This document shows, piece by piece, positions 49,472 through 59,589 of a stretch of 64,000 nt of DNA. Source of the DNA: Liolophura sinensis. Its lineage: Eukaryota; Mollusca; Polyplacophora; Chitonida; Chitonidae. The stretch is taken from the NCBI RefSeq assembly GCF_032854445.1, contig NC_088305.1:12715606-12779605 (forward strand), read 5' to 3'. The notes below the pieces were generated by a model. The model made no database searches. It worked only from the letters and a program-made list of their open reading frames with translations, and was not told the origin of the DNA. Made by a program: the position numbers and the translations under genes. Numbering within the stretch: the stretch's first letter is position 1; each line of letters opens with the position of its first letter.

Positions 49472-49780
49472 TTGATTTATTGATTTATTTATTTATTTAT
49501 TTATGTGACTGGTGTTTTACGCCGTACTCGAGAATATTTCACTTATACGACGGCGGCCAGCATTATGACGGGAGGAAACCGGGCAGATCCCTGGGGAAAC
49601 CCACTACCACCCGCCGGTTGCTGCGGACATGAATGAATAATAAATCCCTGACTAAGGTATATTGACAAGATGCCGTATTTCACCGGTTAAGATGCCGTAT
49701 TTCACCGGTTACGTGTGACCCTTGGCCAATTATCACACTTTCGTCTCTGCTTTAGTTTTATTCACTATGCTGTCGTCTGT
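49085..49780 (+). repeat. family C repeat, full copy split by a SINE1
   Basis: The left part (attcctgcataaaccaggat ... atgttaaatgtgatgacaac ... ttgagtaattcaagaccagt ... gcatgtaaattgctgttatt) ends at about 49360. The right part resumes at about 49635 (aaatccctgactaaggtata ... tttcaccggttacgtgtgac ... atcacactttcgtctctgct). The sequence gatgccgtatttcaccggtt is duplicated in tandem near 49669-49699. Confidence 0.8.
49361..49626 (-). mobile_element. SINE1, 5'-truncated, with long tail and target-site duplication
   Basis: The tail at the left has expanded to about 145 bp of TTTA and GATT repeats (49365-49505). ctggtgttttacgccgtact and the 3' half of the body follow. It is bounded by acatgaat at 49353-49360 and 49627-49634 and inserted into a family C repeat. 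Confidence 0.9.
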
Positions 49781-50044
49781 ATGGAGCTCCCTTTTGTACC
49801 GAGCTTTAGGAGTAACCCATGTTTTAAGTCTAAGGTGTGACCCGACTTAGAATTGAACCCGGGCCTTCTCATTTTCCAGCAGTACAGTCCTAATCACGCG
49901 GCAGTTCGGCAGATGTCATCACGGTGTTGACGAAACTGCCACCGTGGCCAAAGCTTAATCTAATTAGTCCCTTTCCTGAAATGTTGTATCTCTGCCCATT
50001 GTAATGATCTTATTGTAAATGAATTACTCTTATTGTCTTTACAG
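49781..50044. other. unique DNA with a minus-strand box B-like element
   Basis: gaattgaacccgggcc at 49850-49865 reads on the minus strand as ggcccgggttcaattc, a good box B, so a tRNA-derived SINE head may occupy about 49815-49925 on the minus strand. Confidence 0.35.
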
Positions 50045-50160
50045 ATTCGACCTCAAGGAACCATGTCTGTCTAACTGCGGGGTAGGGGATTACCGAACAG
50101 AAATCTGGAAATCTGTTCCATCCTACAGGAGAGCATTAAGCAAGATAAGCCGTGGCTTGT
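50045..50160 (+). CDS. candidate internal (or 5' UTR) exon, product unknown
   Basis: The acceptor 'ttactcttattgtctttacag' ends at 50044, and an ideal donor gtaagt starts at 50161. In the open frame the exon encodes (x)FDLKEPCLSNCGVGDYRT... and continues to SRGL(C), with three cysteines including EPCLSNCG; it begins with the last base of a codon and ends with the first. I do not recognise the domain. It lies 577 bp upstream of the signal-peptide exon at 50738, so it could instead be an untranslated leader exon of that gene. The sequence is less AT-rich than the flanks. Confidence 0.3.
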
Positions 50161-50168
50161 GTAAGTAC

Positions 50169-50405
50169 AGGCTAGACAGCTGGCGAGTTTATGGGCCTTT
50201 GGCCTACGCTGAGCACCAAACTTCCATTCTCCTCAGCTGGTAGTCCCAAATAAGTATCTTGTTGCATGGACTGTGTGACTGGTCTGACATTCACTCCCAA
50301 CGCTATCAGAATCTCTGTGTCAGACAGTCGGCCATAAGGAGGAACATTCCCATTTGTCTCAGGCTGTGTACCTGTCAATCCTTTTTCATTCAAGTGGCCG
50401 ATAGT
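50169..50405 (-). CDS. candidate ORF/exon on the minus strand, unrecognised
   Basis: An open frame on the minus strand with protein-like composition (TGTQPETNGNVPPYGRLSDT in its first half, LPAEENGSLVLSVGQRP near its end) stops just inside the donor region of the plus-strand exon candidate. It has no ATG near its start. Upstream ggacag would place a stop first, so an exon model fails as read. Possibly a gene fragment or coincidence. Confidence 0.18.
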
Positions 50406-50737
50406 TTACTGTCCAGGGGACCGACTTTTGGAACACATTTATAGATCCAAGCGAAAAGCGTTTCTCGTGAGGCACGCATGATTACCCACAGTTACCTGCC
50501 GACGAGGTCAAGCAAGACTGTGAATGCTCCGAAGACTTCAGTTAGACATGCCAATAATGGAAACTCGACGAAGCCTACAGTTCTGTGATTTCTAAAAGGC
50601 ACAGTTGATATTCCCAGAGTCATTCTAAAGCTGTGATAGTTTTCCTAAGAAAAGTACTAAGGTGACCGGCCACAGAGACAAAAAGGTTATCTTCCAATCA
50701 GAACACTGTTACGGTGCATACTGCGATGTATGTGACA

Positions 50738-50803
50738 ATGACTTCCTGGACGTCCCAGTTGACTTTATTTGGTGTGTTGTTGTTGGTGGCGATTGCTCAA
50801 ATG
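50738..50803 (+). CDS. probable first coding exon with signal peptide
   Basis: ATG at 50738 has A at -3 (gacaATGa). The exon encodes MTSWTSQLTLFGVLLLVAIA then QM, a textbook signal peptide: a short polar N-terminus, a hydrophobic core (LTLFGVLLLVAIA) and small residues for cleavage. It stops exactly at a canonical donor, gtaagtat, at 50804, after a whole codon (phase 0). The product would therefore be secreted or membrane-bound. The next exon is not identified; the candidate at 62546 is phase-compatible but nearly 12 kb away. I cannot name the gene. Confidence 0.45.
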
Positions 50804-51188
50804 GTAAGTATACTATTTGAATTACGTAGAAGTGTGTAAGTTAATTATCCAAGGTATACGTATAAATAAACTGATTATTTATCATTACATACAGGAAGTA
50901 GGAAGGTGGCTTTATTTTCCAAAATTTTCCCTTTGGGATGCGTAACATGTAAAAACCACTTACCCAATAATGAACGCCTTTAACTGTTTCACCAAATGTT
51001 GTTTTTCGGCTTCAACATCCGTAGTAATATAAGCTAACCGACTCATTCATCCTAGGAATTATACAAATGAATACATCCAATTCCATTTAATCAATCAAAT
51101 CTCAATTAGGAATTCCTTACTCAATGTTCAATAAAGTTCACTCTGCCTATTTAAAACGTCCGGTCCGGTTTAATTTCACTTTCTAGCT
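50804..51188 (+). other. presumed start of an intron; anonymous DNA
   Basis: If the exon ending at 50803 is real, the following sequence is intronic. Nothing recognised. Confidence 0.3.
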
Positions 51189-51234
51189 TTATTCTTGAGT
51201 GCGGCGTAAAACACCAATCAAATAAATAAATAAG
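51189..51234 (+). mobile_element. SINE1 3'-end fragment
   Basis: ttattcttgagtgcggcgta then aaacaccaatc and an AAAT tail. Only the last about 45 bp are present; severe 5' truncation is common for SINEs. Confidence 0.8.
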
Positions 51235-51759
51235 TGCTAACTTTATTTCCATGCTCCAAAATTGTTCACATGTTTGATGCCATTAACATACCCGGCGATC
51301 TTTGCCAAATTACGAACGATCTTTCTCGTGTATAACGCACATATGCCTCGCCATATTGGAGAAACTATCATTGTTCTGTTTTTTCCCCTGGCCTTCGTCC
51401 GCGTTCATCCACCGAATCGTCGTCATATGGGTGAAATATAGTTGAATACCGGATCCAGCCAAATGAATTAAAAAATAAAGATAACGTTTCTTAACATTTA
51501 CATGCAAAAATACTTGCGGCCCATCACCCTGGCCGGACCCCTCCCCCCCCCCCCCCTCAAAAAAAAAATGGCAGACGTTCATTTGAGTGGTCCGGTTCGA
51601 AAGTTTAAACGGCTGGACAACTGTTGAAAGATGCTTCACCAGTGCTGGCTTTGACATATTACATTTCGGGCGTTTTAGGGAATCAGTGGATAGCAAAAAT
51701 AAGGTAAGGTTCGAGCAGGTTTTGTACTGAAATTGTCCGCGTGGAAGTGTATATGACCG
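51235..51759. other. anonymous DNA with C/A homopolymer tract
   Basis: A C run then an A run lies at 51541-51569. A minus-strand frame of 190 codons (51310-51882) crosses this and the neighbouring array. It includes a glycine run from the homopolymer and repeat-derived sequence, so it was not called a gene. Confidence 0.45.
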
Positions 51760-52165
51760 AAGCTGGGCGTTACGGTAAGAACGTCCAGCATAGCTTTGGG
51801 CTATGTCAACACATGATGAAGAGTAACGTAACCATATGGTAGGCGAAGGCCCCAAGTGTTGCGACATCCAAGAGTAACCCAATCATGATAAACACTCTAA
51901 TCGTAGGCCCCTAGTGTTGCGACATCCAAATGTAACGTATTCATGGTAAATACGCCTAGCTGAGCTTTGGGCTATGTCAACACATGGCGGAGAGTAACAT
52001 AACCAAATGATTGGTGTGGACTCCTAGTGTTGCGAGATCCAAGAGTAGTGTAACCATGGTGAACACGCTAGGCGTAGGCCCCTAGTGTTGCGACATCCAA
52101 GAGTAACATAATCATGGTAAATAAGCTAGGCGTAGGCCCCTGGTGTTGCGACATCTTTGTGCAGG
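51760..52165. repeat. minisatellite, about 58-bp unit with interspersed variant
   Basis: Units contain taggcccctagtgttgcgac / atccaagagtaac / atcatggtaaat. A different block, gctttgggctatgtcaacac / atg, recurs at 51791 and 51965, suggesting a higher-order repeat of about 175 bp made of two standard units plus a variant. About six or seven units. Confidence 0.85.
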
Positions 52166-52667
52166 TGGATTAGTGTTGTATTTGAATCTACATCACACGA
52201 TGCAGGTGTTATTGTATGATAGTTGCCACATGAAGTTAGCCACATGTTTGCAAAGAGCCCTTCCCTCGCATGTCAAATTTATGGTTCTGTATATTCCTTG
52301 CACATACGCGTAAATCTGTCCTACCACTCAGTTCAGCTTGTTGTTTCACGTTGCATCTGGCGTAGGCTTTCAGCTGCTTAATTTGACGGTCAAACCAGCT
52401 TTTTGATTTATTTATTTTATTAAATTATTTCATGTTTTACTTCGTGCTTAAAAATATTATGAAATGATATGACGTCAGTAGTGTTTATGTGTGGATACCG
52501 GCTCAGACATAGTGTAATTGGTTAAGGCCTACTCTGTAAAACAACCTAAGCCATGGACAAAGTGTGGACAATCTCTGCCATCGCTTAATAACTACATGTA
52601 TGTGTAATTTCCCTTAACCTGGGGCAAGGGGATGTATATTCACCGTGTTGAATAAGATTGTAACCTG
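52166..52667. other. anonymous DNA
   Basis: Nothing recognised; a degenerate SINE-like stretch may lie at 52420-52560. Confidence 0.35.
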
Positions 52668-52766
52668 ATTCTGCCCCGTTTCCTCCCACCAAAATGCTAG
52701 GCACCGTCGTATAAGTGAAATATTCTTGAGTACGGGGTAAAACACTTTTTATCAAAAAAAAAAAAG
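52668..52766 (+). mobile_element. SINE1, 5'-truncated copy
   Basis: Starts in the body (attctgccccgtttcctccc), continues gtcgtataagtgaaatattc and cttgagtacggggtaaaaca, and ends in an A tract. Confidence 0.85.
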
Positions 52767-52927
52767 AGTTAGATCGTCACGTTGGATACATGAACAGTAG
52801 CACTCAAAGCGCTACTGAGATGCACATTTTGATCATCGAGATCTTATGTGCTTCACGCTACACGAATTAGGTACTGATTTCATTCATTCGCCTAGAACAA
52901 TTATTGCGTTTTTCCAAACATATTGAA

Positions 52928-53110
52928 AACTGTTGACTGCTTCCCTTTGCATGATTCCGTCCTAATTTTGTACTTCATATACATTCTTAGTTCTTTTGTG
53001 GTTTGTGATAAACGTCATTTTGGAAATTCACGATTATTGACCCCAAAAGTTCATTTTGGTTAACGGCTGGTATATTAATGTCTGTTTTTACACATTAATA
53101 GTTAAACCAA
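52928..53110 (+). repeat. family D dispersed repeat, copy 4 (best)
   Basis: ctttgcatgattccgtccta / attttgtacttcatatacat / tcttagttcttttgtggttt / gtgataaacgtcattttgga / attcacgattattgacccc / ggttaacggctggtatatta. Contains both the left block (as at 13170 and 37614) and the right block (as at 3196), so it defines the family at about 180 bp. Confidence 0.65.
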
Positions 53111-53729
53111 CGGAAGTGGAGATATCAAAATTAATAATAGAAACCATTAACGGTCAGCTTTATGAGCAGAAGGCGAGGGGCGCACAGTAAATCAATAGCC
53201 TTCATTAGGTACAACCCTCGTCACAGAGCAGACGGGACCAGGATTCGAGTCTAGGATCTCCGAGCCGCTTTATCTGCGGGGAACAAATCAGCAAAGGTCA
53301 CCATTAAATAATGGGAAAGGTGATTTTACGTCCATCATGTGAAACTGGATCTATGTCGTATTATGCAACTGATTAAAATAAAAATGTCACACGCGGATAC
53401 ATCTAAGTGCCTTGTACTGGAAAAACATTCACGATTAGCATAGAAATAGTTCTGCGGTTCTACTGTTTGTTTTTCAAGACATATCCATGGAGACACCACC
53501 CTCGAAACTTTCTCACTTTGAGACTTTTCTCCCACGCAATTTGTCTCCTACCAGAAAATGTCGTTATCACATAACCAGTGTCATGTAGCTTTCCTATAGT
53601 AGACGACAACGGTGTTTTGCTTTTCGCTGAGGGGTGGGGCTCTCGTGTGGTTGTTTACGCAATCTACTCCTGCGCAGAAGGGCACTTTCACTGCTCGTGA
53701 CACCTTGGTGACAAATAGAGGTCTACCAC
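53111..53729. other. anonymous DNA
   Basis: aggattcgagtctagg near 53240 resembles a box B, but no full element was assembled. Confidence 0.35.
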
Positions 53730-53741
53730 GCTCAATATAAT

Positions 53742-53868
53742 TTATATATTTATTTGGTTGGTGTTTTACGACGTACTGAAGAATACTTCACTTACACCAC
53801 GGCAGCCACACTATGGTGGAAGGAAACCGGTCAAAGCCCGGGGGAAACCTACGATAATCCACAGGTTT
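53742..53868 (-). mobile_element. SINE1, 5'-truncated, with 12-bp target-site duplication
   Basis: Minus-strand 3' half (ggtgttttacgacgtactga at the left after the tail). Bounded by identical gctcaatataat at 53730-53741 and 53869-53880. Confidence 0.95.
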
Positions 53869-53880
53869 GCTCAATATAAT

Positions 53881-54800
53881 GTTCTGGGCCCATTTGTTCG
53901 AAAGTGTGTTAGCCAATTCTGGTATTAAGTCACTTTTTATATTTAAGTTTTGGCCGAATGCGGCCACCAACGTACTATGACAATATAATTGTCCCAAGTC
54001 AAGTATAGCAGTAGCAGATATATACTTCATATTTAATGCGCTGTTAAGAAATTAGTTTTGGTACTAATTACCATCACTGAAGACCAGACAACAATCAAAT
54101 AAACAATCCCGAGATTTTCCTCCCACACAGTTTACCTCTGAGCAGAAAATGAGGTCAGCACTTAATCGGTGTCATGTATCATTGTCAGGGCAGACGACAA
54201 TTGTGTTTTGGCGGGACCAGGTTATATTGTTTACGCACTTATACAAGTTGTTTGGGTCGACACCATTTCTTGGGTGACATATAAAACTGTGCTGTAAAAA
54301 CTACATATCACGTGCCGTAACGTTTCTTTGCTGAGGCTTATATCATCTCTGCGGTTTCTGAAGGGGAACACATCCATTTTTTTTGGATATCAACTTACCT
54401 TTCCAAGGAAGATATTAGTTTATCCATTTTTTTTTGTAATTCTACAGACAAAAACCCACCCATAGGTAAAACAACGATGTCATGTTAACAGAGATACTGT
54501 TGGACCGATTCACATAGTAATGAATAAACACAGTTTTAGTAAAATGCCAAATATCATAACTAGCGTCATAAAACTTTATTTGTGTGAATATTAAAAGAAT
54601 TAAATATTAAAAAGATTCTGAGACCATACGGAAAATGTAGATTTGTGTAAATGAAGACATTTTTAAACCATTTTATAAATGTTTCGTCAGACGAGTTGGC
54701 CGACAAAATAGTATGCGTACTTTTAAACTCAGTTCAGTTAACCTCACGTGCGTGTAACATAACGTGACAGTAACGCAATGCAGTTGTAAGCATCTAATGG
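53881..54800. other. anonymous AT-rich DNA
   Basis: Nothing recognised. Confidence 0.4.
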
Positions 54801-54945
54801 TTATTTTATTTACTTATTTGATTTAGTTGGTTGATATTTTACGCCGTACTTAAGAATATTTCACTTATACAATGGCGGCCAGCATTATGGTGGGAGGAAA
54901 CCTGACAGCCCCGGGGGAAACCCATGACCATGCGCAGGTTGCTGG
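54801..54945 (-). mobile_element. SINE1, 5'-truncated copy
   Basis: Tail (ttattttatttacttatttg), then ttttacgccgtacttaagaa and tggcggccagcattatggtg to gcgcaggttgctg. Short taatg repeats flank it. Confidence 0.85.
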
Positions 54946-55204
54946 GTAATGACTAACAGTACTATTGTGAAATATGAGCATCTAAATATATATTTATATT
55001 TGTTTGCTACAGTGGAGTTTTGTCCCGCATTCAAAAATATTTCACTTTACGGATGCATAGAGAAAGACGGTGCAAGACAAAGCACTCGTGAAAAAGCTGC
55101 AGGTTTCATGGCAAAAGTCATTTATCCCTTCGGGACGTCACAGTATTAATTTATAACATTAGGTCATAGTTATACAGATCCGAGCATGTGTGTAGTTTCG
55201 AACA

Positions 55205-56814
55205 ACTGAGTAAAGTAATACACATTCAGTTGTATTGATACACACTAGGTCATAGTGGTACACATACGGTTATATTGATACACATATGCTCACATTGGTA
55301 CACATCCGGTTATACTGATGAACACCCGAGGGTATTGATACAAGATTTCTCACACAGTGACCGTCCTGTTGTACACGTATTACCAGACATGCGCTTCCAC
55401 TGATACGCATTTGATAATAGTGGTACACATCCAGCTTTATCTATATTCATCAGCTTACACTGAAACACATCCGGTTATAGCGATGTACATTCGGGGGTAT
55501 GGATACATCATTTTTCACATAGTGATACACATGGGGCTATAGTAAATACTATAGTGATACACAACCTAACGTAATGATACAGGAACAGAGAATTCAGCTC
55601 TACTGCATACACACCTGAACATGGTGATTCTCATCAGAACATGGTGGTACACATCAGGATATGATGATACACATTTGAACATAGTGATACACATCTGAAC
55701 ATGGTGGTAGACATGTGGATATGATGATACACATCTGAACCTAGGGTTACACATCTAATCATAGTGATACACATCTGAACATTGTGATACACATGTGAGC
55801 TTGGTGATACACATCGTGAACATTGTGAGATATCTGAACATGGTGATACACATGTGAACGTAAAGATACACATCTGATATGATGATACACATCTGAACAT
55901 GGCGATTTACATCTGAACATGGTGATACATATTTGAACATGGTGGTAGACATATGGATATGATGATACACATGTGAGCTTGATGATACAGATCTGAGCAT
56001 AGTGATACACTTGTTGACCTGGTGATACACATGTAAGCTTGGTGATACAGATCTGAGCATGATGATACACACGTAAACATAGTAATACACAGGTGAACAT
56101 ATAGACACACATCTGAACATGGTAATACACAGCTTAATATAGTAAAACACATGTGAACATGGTGGGTGATACACATGTAAACATTGTGATACACACGTGA
56201 ACATGGTGATGCGCATGTGGACATGATGATATACATCTGAACATGATAATACACATCTGAACATGGTGGAGCACATCTGGATATAATGATATACATCTGA
56301 ACATCGTAATACACATCTGAACATAATGCTACACATCTGAACATGGTGGTACACATCTGGACATGATGATACACATGTGAACATGGTGATATACATCTGA
56401 ACATGGTGATACACATCTGAACATGGTGGTACAGATCTGAACGTGATGATACACATGTGAACTTGATGATATACATCTGAACATGGTGATACACATCTGA
56501 ACATGGTGGTACACATCTGGATATGATGATATACATCTTAACATGGTGATACACATCTGAACATGGTGGTACAAATCTGGACATGATGATACACATGTGA
56601 ACATGGTGATTCACATCTGAACTTAGAAAAACACATCTGAACATGGTGATGCACATCTGTGATACACATCTGAACATGGAGATACACATTTGAGCATGGA
56701 GATACACATCGCAACATGGTGATACACATCTGGACATGGTGATGCACATGGTGATACTCATCCGAACATTGTGATACACATATGAACACGGAGGTACACA
56801 TCTGACATGTGAAC
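55205..56814. repeat. 20-bp minisatellite, main array (TGATACACATCTGAACATGG)
   Basis: About 1.6 kb, roughly 80 units of tgatacacatctgaacatgg. The left 400 bp (55205-55600) is highly diverged, with variants such as gatacacatccggttatatt; homogeneity increases to the right. On the minus strand the unit lacks stop codons in all three phases, giving overlapping frames up to 312 codons with a cysteine-containing 20-residue period. These are periodicity artefacts. Confidence 0.97.
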
Positions 56815-57027
56815 ATAGCGATACGCATCTTTTCACCTTCACCAAATAAATATTAATGATTGTCGAGGATGGGGTTGATGGCGGATGGGGTAATAAAACA
56901 TGTTACACATATTGGATATTCGTGATTGACGAGTTTTATTCACTCATTCTGTCCATAATTACAGGATAATTTACAATTGCTGATTAGGTGTTATCCCTAA
57001 TCCGTAATAATTTAGTGACTGAAAACA
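56815..57027. repeat. spacer between 20-bp arrays, copy 1
   Basis: atagcgatacgcatcttttc ... tgatggcggatggggtaata ... acatattggatattcgtga ... ggataatttacaattgctga ... cagtgacaaa-like end. It recurs downstream of the second array at 57603-57795, so array plus flank was duplicated as a block. Confidence 0.9.
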
Positions 57028-57602
57028 TGGTGATACACATCTGAACATAGGGATACACATCTTAACGTAGTGATACACTTCTGAACATTGTGATACACAT
57101 GTTGACATGATAATACTCATGTGAGCTTGGTGAAACACATCCGAGCATGGTGATACACATCTAAACATGGTGATACACACGTGAACATAGTGAGACACAT
57201 GTGAATATAGAAATACGCATGTGAACATGGTGATACACATGTGAAGATGATGATACACATCTGAACATAGTGAAACACATGTGAACATAGAGATACACAT
57301 CTGAACATGGCAATACACATCTTAATATAGTGATACACATGTGAATATGGTGATACACATGTGAACAGGGTGATGCGCATCTGGACATGGTGATACACAT
57401 CTCAACATAGTGGTACACATCTAAACATGATGATACACATCTGGATATGGCCATACACATCTGGATATGATGATACACATCTGAATATGGTGATACACAT
57501 CTGTACAGGGTGATACACATCTGAACATGGTGATACACATCTGAACATGGTGATACACATCTGAACAAGGTGATACACATTCGAACATGGTGACATGTTA
57601 AA
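57028..57602. repeat. 20-bp minisatellite, second array
   Basis: About 28 more units of the same 20-bp repeat, including several identical tgatacacatctgaacatgg copies at the right end (about 57480-57560), the most homogeneous part. Confidence 0.97.
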
Positions 57603-57795
57603 ATAGCGATACGCATCTTTTCACCTCCACTAATTAACTATTAATGATTGTCGAGGGAGTTTGGGTTGATGGCGGATGGGGTAATAAAACACGTTACACA
57701 TATTGGATATTCGTGAATGATATTGTATCAATTGGATAATTTACAATTGCTGATTGTTATCCCTAATCTTTAATAATTCAGTGACAAATTAATGA
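57603..57795. repeat. spacer copy 2
   Basis: Second copy of the 56815-57027 spacer, with small indels (gagggagtttgggttgatgg against gaggatggggttgatgg) and a deletion of about 25 bp in the middle. Confidence 0.9.
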
Positions 57796-58040
57796 GCGCT
57801 GCAAACAGAGCAGATGTTTGGAATTAGAGAGCAGTTGTTTGGAGTTCGTGAGTCTCTCAGTGCTGAACGCTAGGCAAGGCAGCAATGCATACTGTTTAAT
57901 ATGACTCGATCCGAGTTTAATTCCGACTTCGAGGTACACGCTCTAAACCTCTGGTCACCGCGGTGCGGGAACTTTGTAGTTGAAAAGATATCAAATCCAC
58001 CACATTGTGAATGATTGACTGATTGATTCATAATGTGAAT
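57796..58040. other. anonymous DNA
   Basis: Nothing firm. A minus-strand frame of 154 codons (57870-58334) runs through a SINE1 copy and is not a gene. Confidence 0.4.
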
Positions 58041-58197
58041 CGTACGTGGGTAGGTCTTCCAGCAACCTGCGGATGGTCGTCGGTTCCCCCGGGCTCTGCC
58101 CCGTTTCCTCCCACCATAATGCTGGCCTCCGTCGTAGAAGTGAAATATTCTTGAGTACGGCGTCAAACACAAATGAAATAAATAAATAAATAAATGG
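58041..58197 (+). mobile_element. SINE1, 5'-truncated, with target-site duplication
   Basis: Starts cgtacgtgggtaggtcttcc and ends cttgagtacggcgtcaaaca plus an AAAT tail. taatgtga flanks it at 58031-58038 and 58198-58205. Confidence 0.92.
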
Positions 58198-58205
58198 TAA
58201 TGTGA

Positions 58206-59265
58206 TTTGCGCATCATAATGGTGGAAGACAACTGGTGTTCAACATAAGAGTGCTTAAACGGCCCTACGATCGTCGTCAATCTCTTATTGTTACCATGAT
58301 CCCAATGCGAACACTGAAAGCAGGGGAAATCCACAAATCCCCAGTCCAGAGCAGGGATTGAACTCTTGTCTCATGTGCCTGGTGGACGAGCGTGATTGAT
58401 TATTACTCTTATTATACTGTGTTAGAACATGTGATCTCCGGACAGATGCATGTCACATACAGATTGCGCAGTTCCCGAGAGTGCAGGTTGTAGCATGTCG
58501 TGACAGAAACTATCCTAGCACACTCCAGACAACCAGAGGGGGCAAACATCGGCAAGTCCGTGCGATAAGAGTACATGTATAATTAACGGTGCTGCATCGT
58601 TCTATCCATCATCGAACCGCAAAAGTACGGCAGGTATATGTTCGAAAGTAAAAACTCGCTGGAAGCTAACTGAGTGATACAGATTTCCAGTAATTGATGT
58701 TATACTGACACAGTTGGCCTGCGGTCAAATGCGTACTTTTAAAACATTTGGCGCGTTTACTAGGAACGTTTTTATCTTTCAACAACAGATTTTTTCTCAC
58801 TCGGGTCCTATAAAAATGAATTAAAAGTTACATCCGGAAACTCATCTTTTATACAGCAGTGTGGATAAATCGCGCATGTACACTCACGTAATTGATTGAT
58901 CCACAGGATTCCGCCAAAAGTGCCAATCATTAATAAAAAGCAACAATATATTATCCGGTCACATACTCGATTTTCATTTTGTACAAATTGGAAATTCTTT
59001 GCTTAACGCAATTCGCAGCTGACGTGATGAAAGATATTAGGAAATGAGAATTTGGTTCCAAGGAATGAGTATTGTTCCAGCCCTGAGGAATAAAGGAACT
59101 CAAAATTTGAAGTGTCATTTCATGATTTTTTTTAATATTAGGAGTTAGAAAAATGGTGTTATATTAAGGCATATCAATCTATTAGAATTTGAATATTCAA
59201 GGCCATAAAAATATCATCCCAGAGAAGGTTTTCAAATTGTTGAATATCAATTAGAAGTCGTTTTG
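58206..59265. other. anonymous DNA with a minus-strand tRNA-like box
   Basis: gggattgaactc at 58353-58364 is a box B on the minus strand (gagttcaatccc). Together with neighbouring sequence it may be a tRNA-derived SINE fragment (about 58260-58400). No gene. Confidence 0.35.
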
Positions 59266-59323
59266 AGGTACATGTGCCCTGGTCCTTAGTTGTCCCGTCA
59301 ACTTCTGTCCACACCAAAGAAAG

Positions 59324-59587
59324 ATGGAATTGTTCATGCTCAGTTTATTTGTCTGGCTGTTTGTTGCATTTATTTTCATTTTTGTTTTTGTGTTTCGTAG
59401 GCATTGTCATACTATATTGGCAAACATTTCCTTGTGTGACATATGTTTATTGTCATATAGCAAATCGTGTCCAGCGAACAGCGAAGAGGAAACGATTCAA
59501 GGATTGGTGTTTGATTCGAAGGCCCCGAGAATGATGTCTTGGTTTTCCATTTCGTTACAACGATACATCGAAACAAATAGCCCTTAA
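59324..59587 (+). CDS. candidate small membrane-protein ORF, weak
   Basis: ATG frame of 87 codons. The first 25 residues are hydrophobic (LFVWLFVAFIFIFVFVF) like a signal anchor, then a cysteine-containing polar part. The hydrophobic run comes from a T-rich tract ending ttttgtgtttcgtag, which could equally be a splice acceptor polypyrimidine tract. No homology recognised. Confidence 0.15.
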   Translation: MELFMLSLFVWLFVAFIFIFVFVFRRHCHTILANISLCDICLLSYSKSCPANSEEETIQGLVFDSKAPRMMSWFSISLQRYIETNSP

Positions 59588-59589
59588 TC

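Noticed and set aside
51310-51882. 190-codon minus-strand reading frame
   Set aside because: Runs through a homopolymer tract (encoding a glycine run) and part of a minisatellite; no recognisable domain.
55907-56845. 312-codon minus-strand reading frame
   Set aside because: Produced entirely by the 20-bp minisatellite, open in all three phases with overlapping frames; no initiation, splice or domain evidence.
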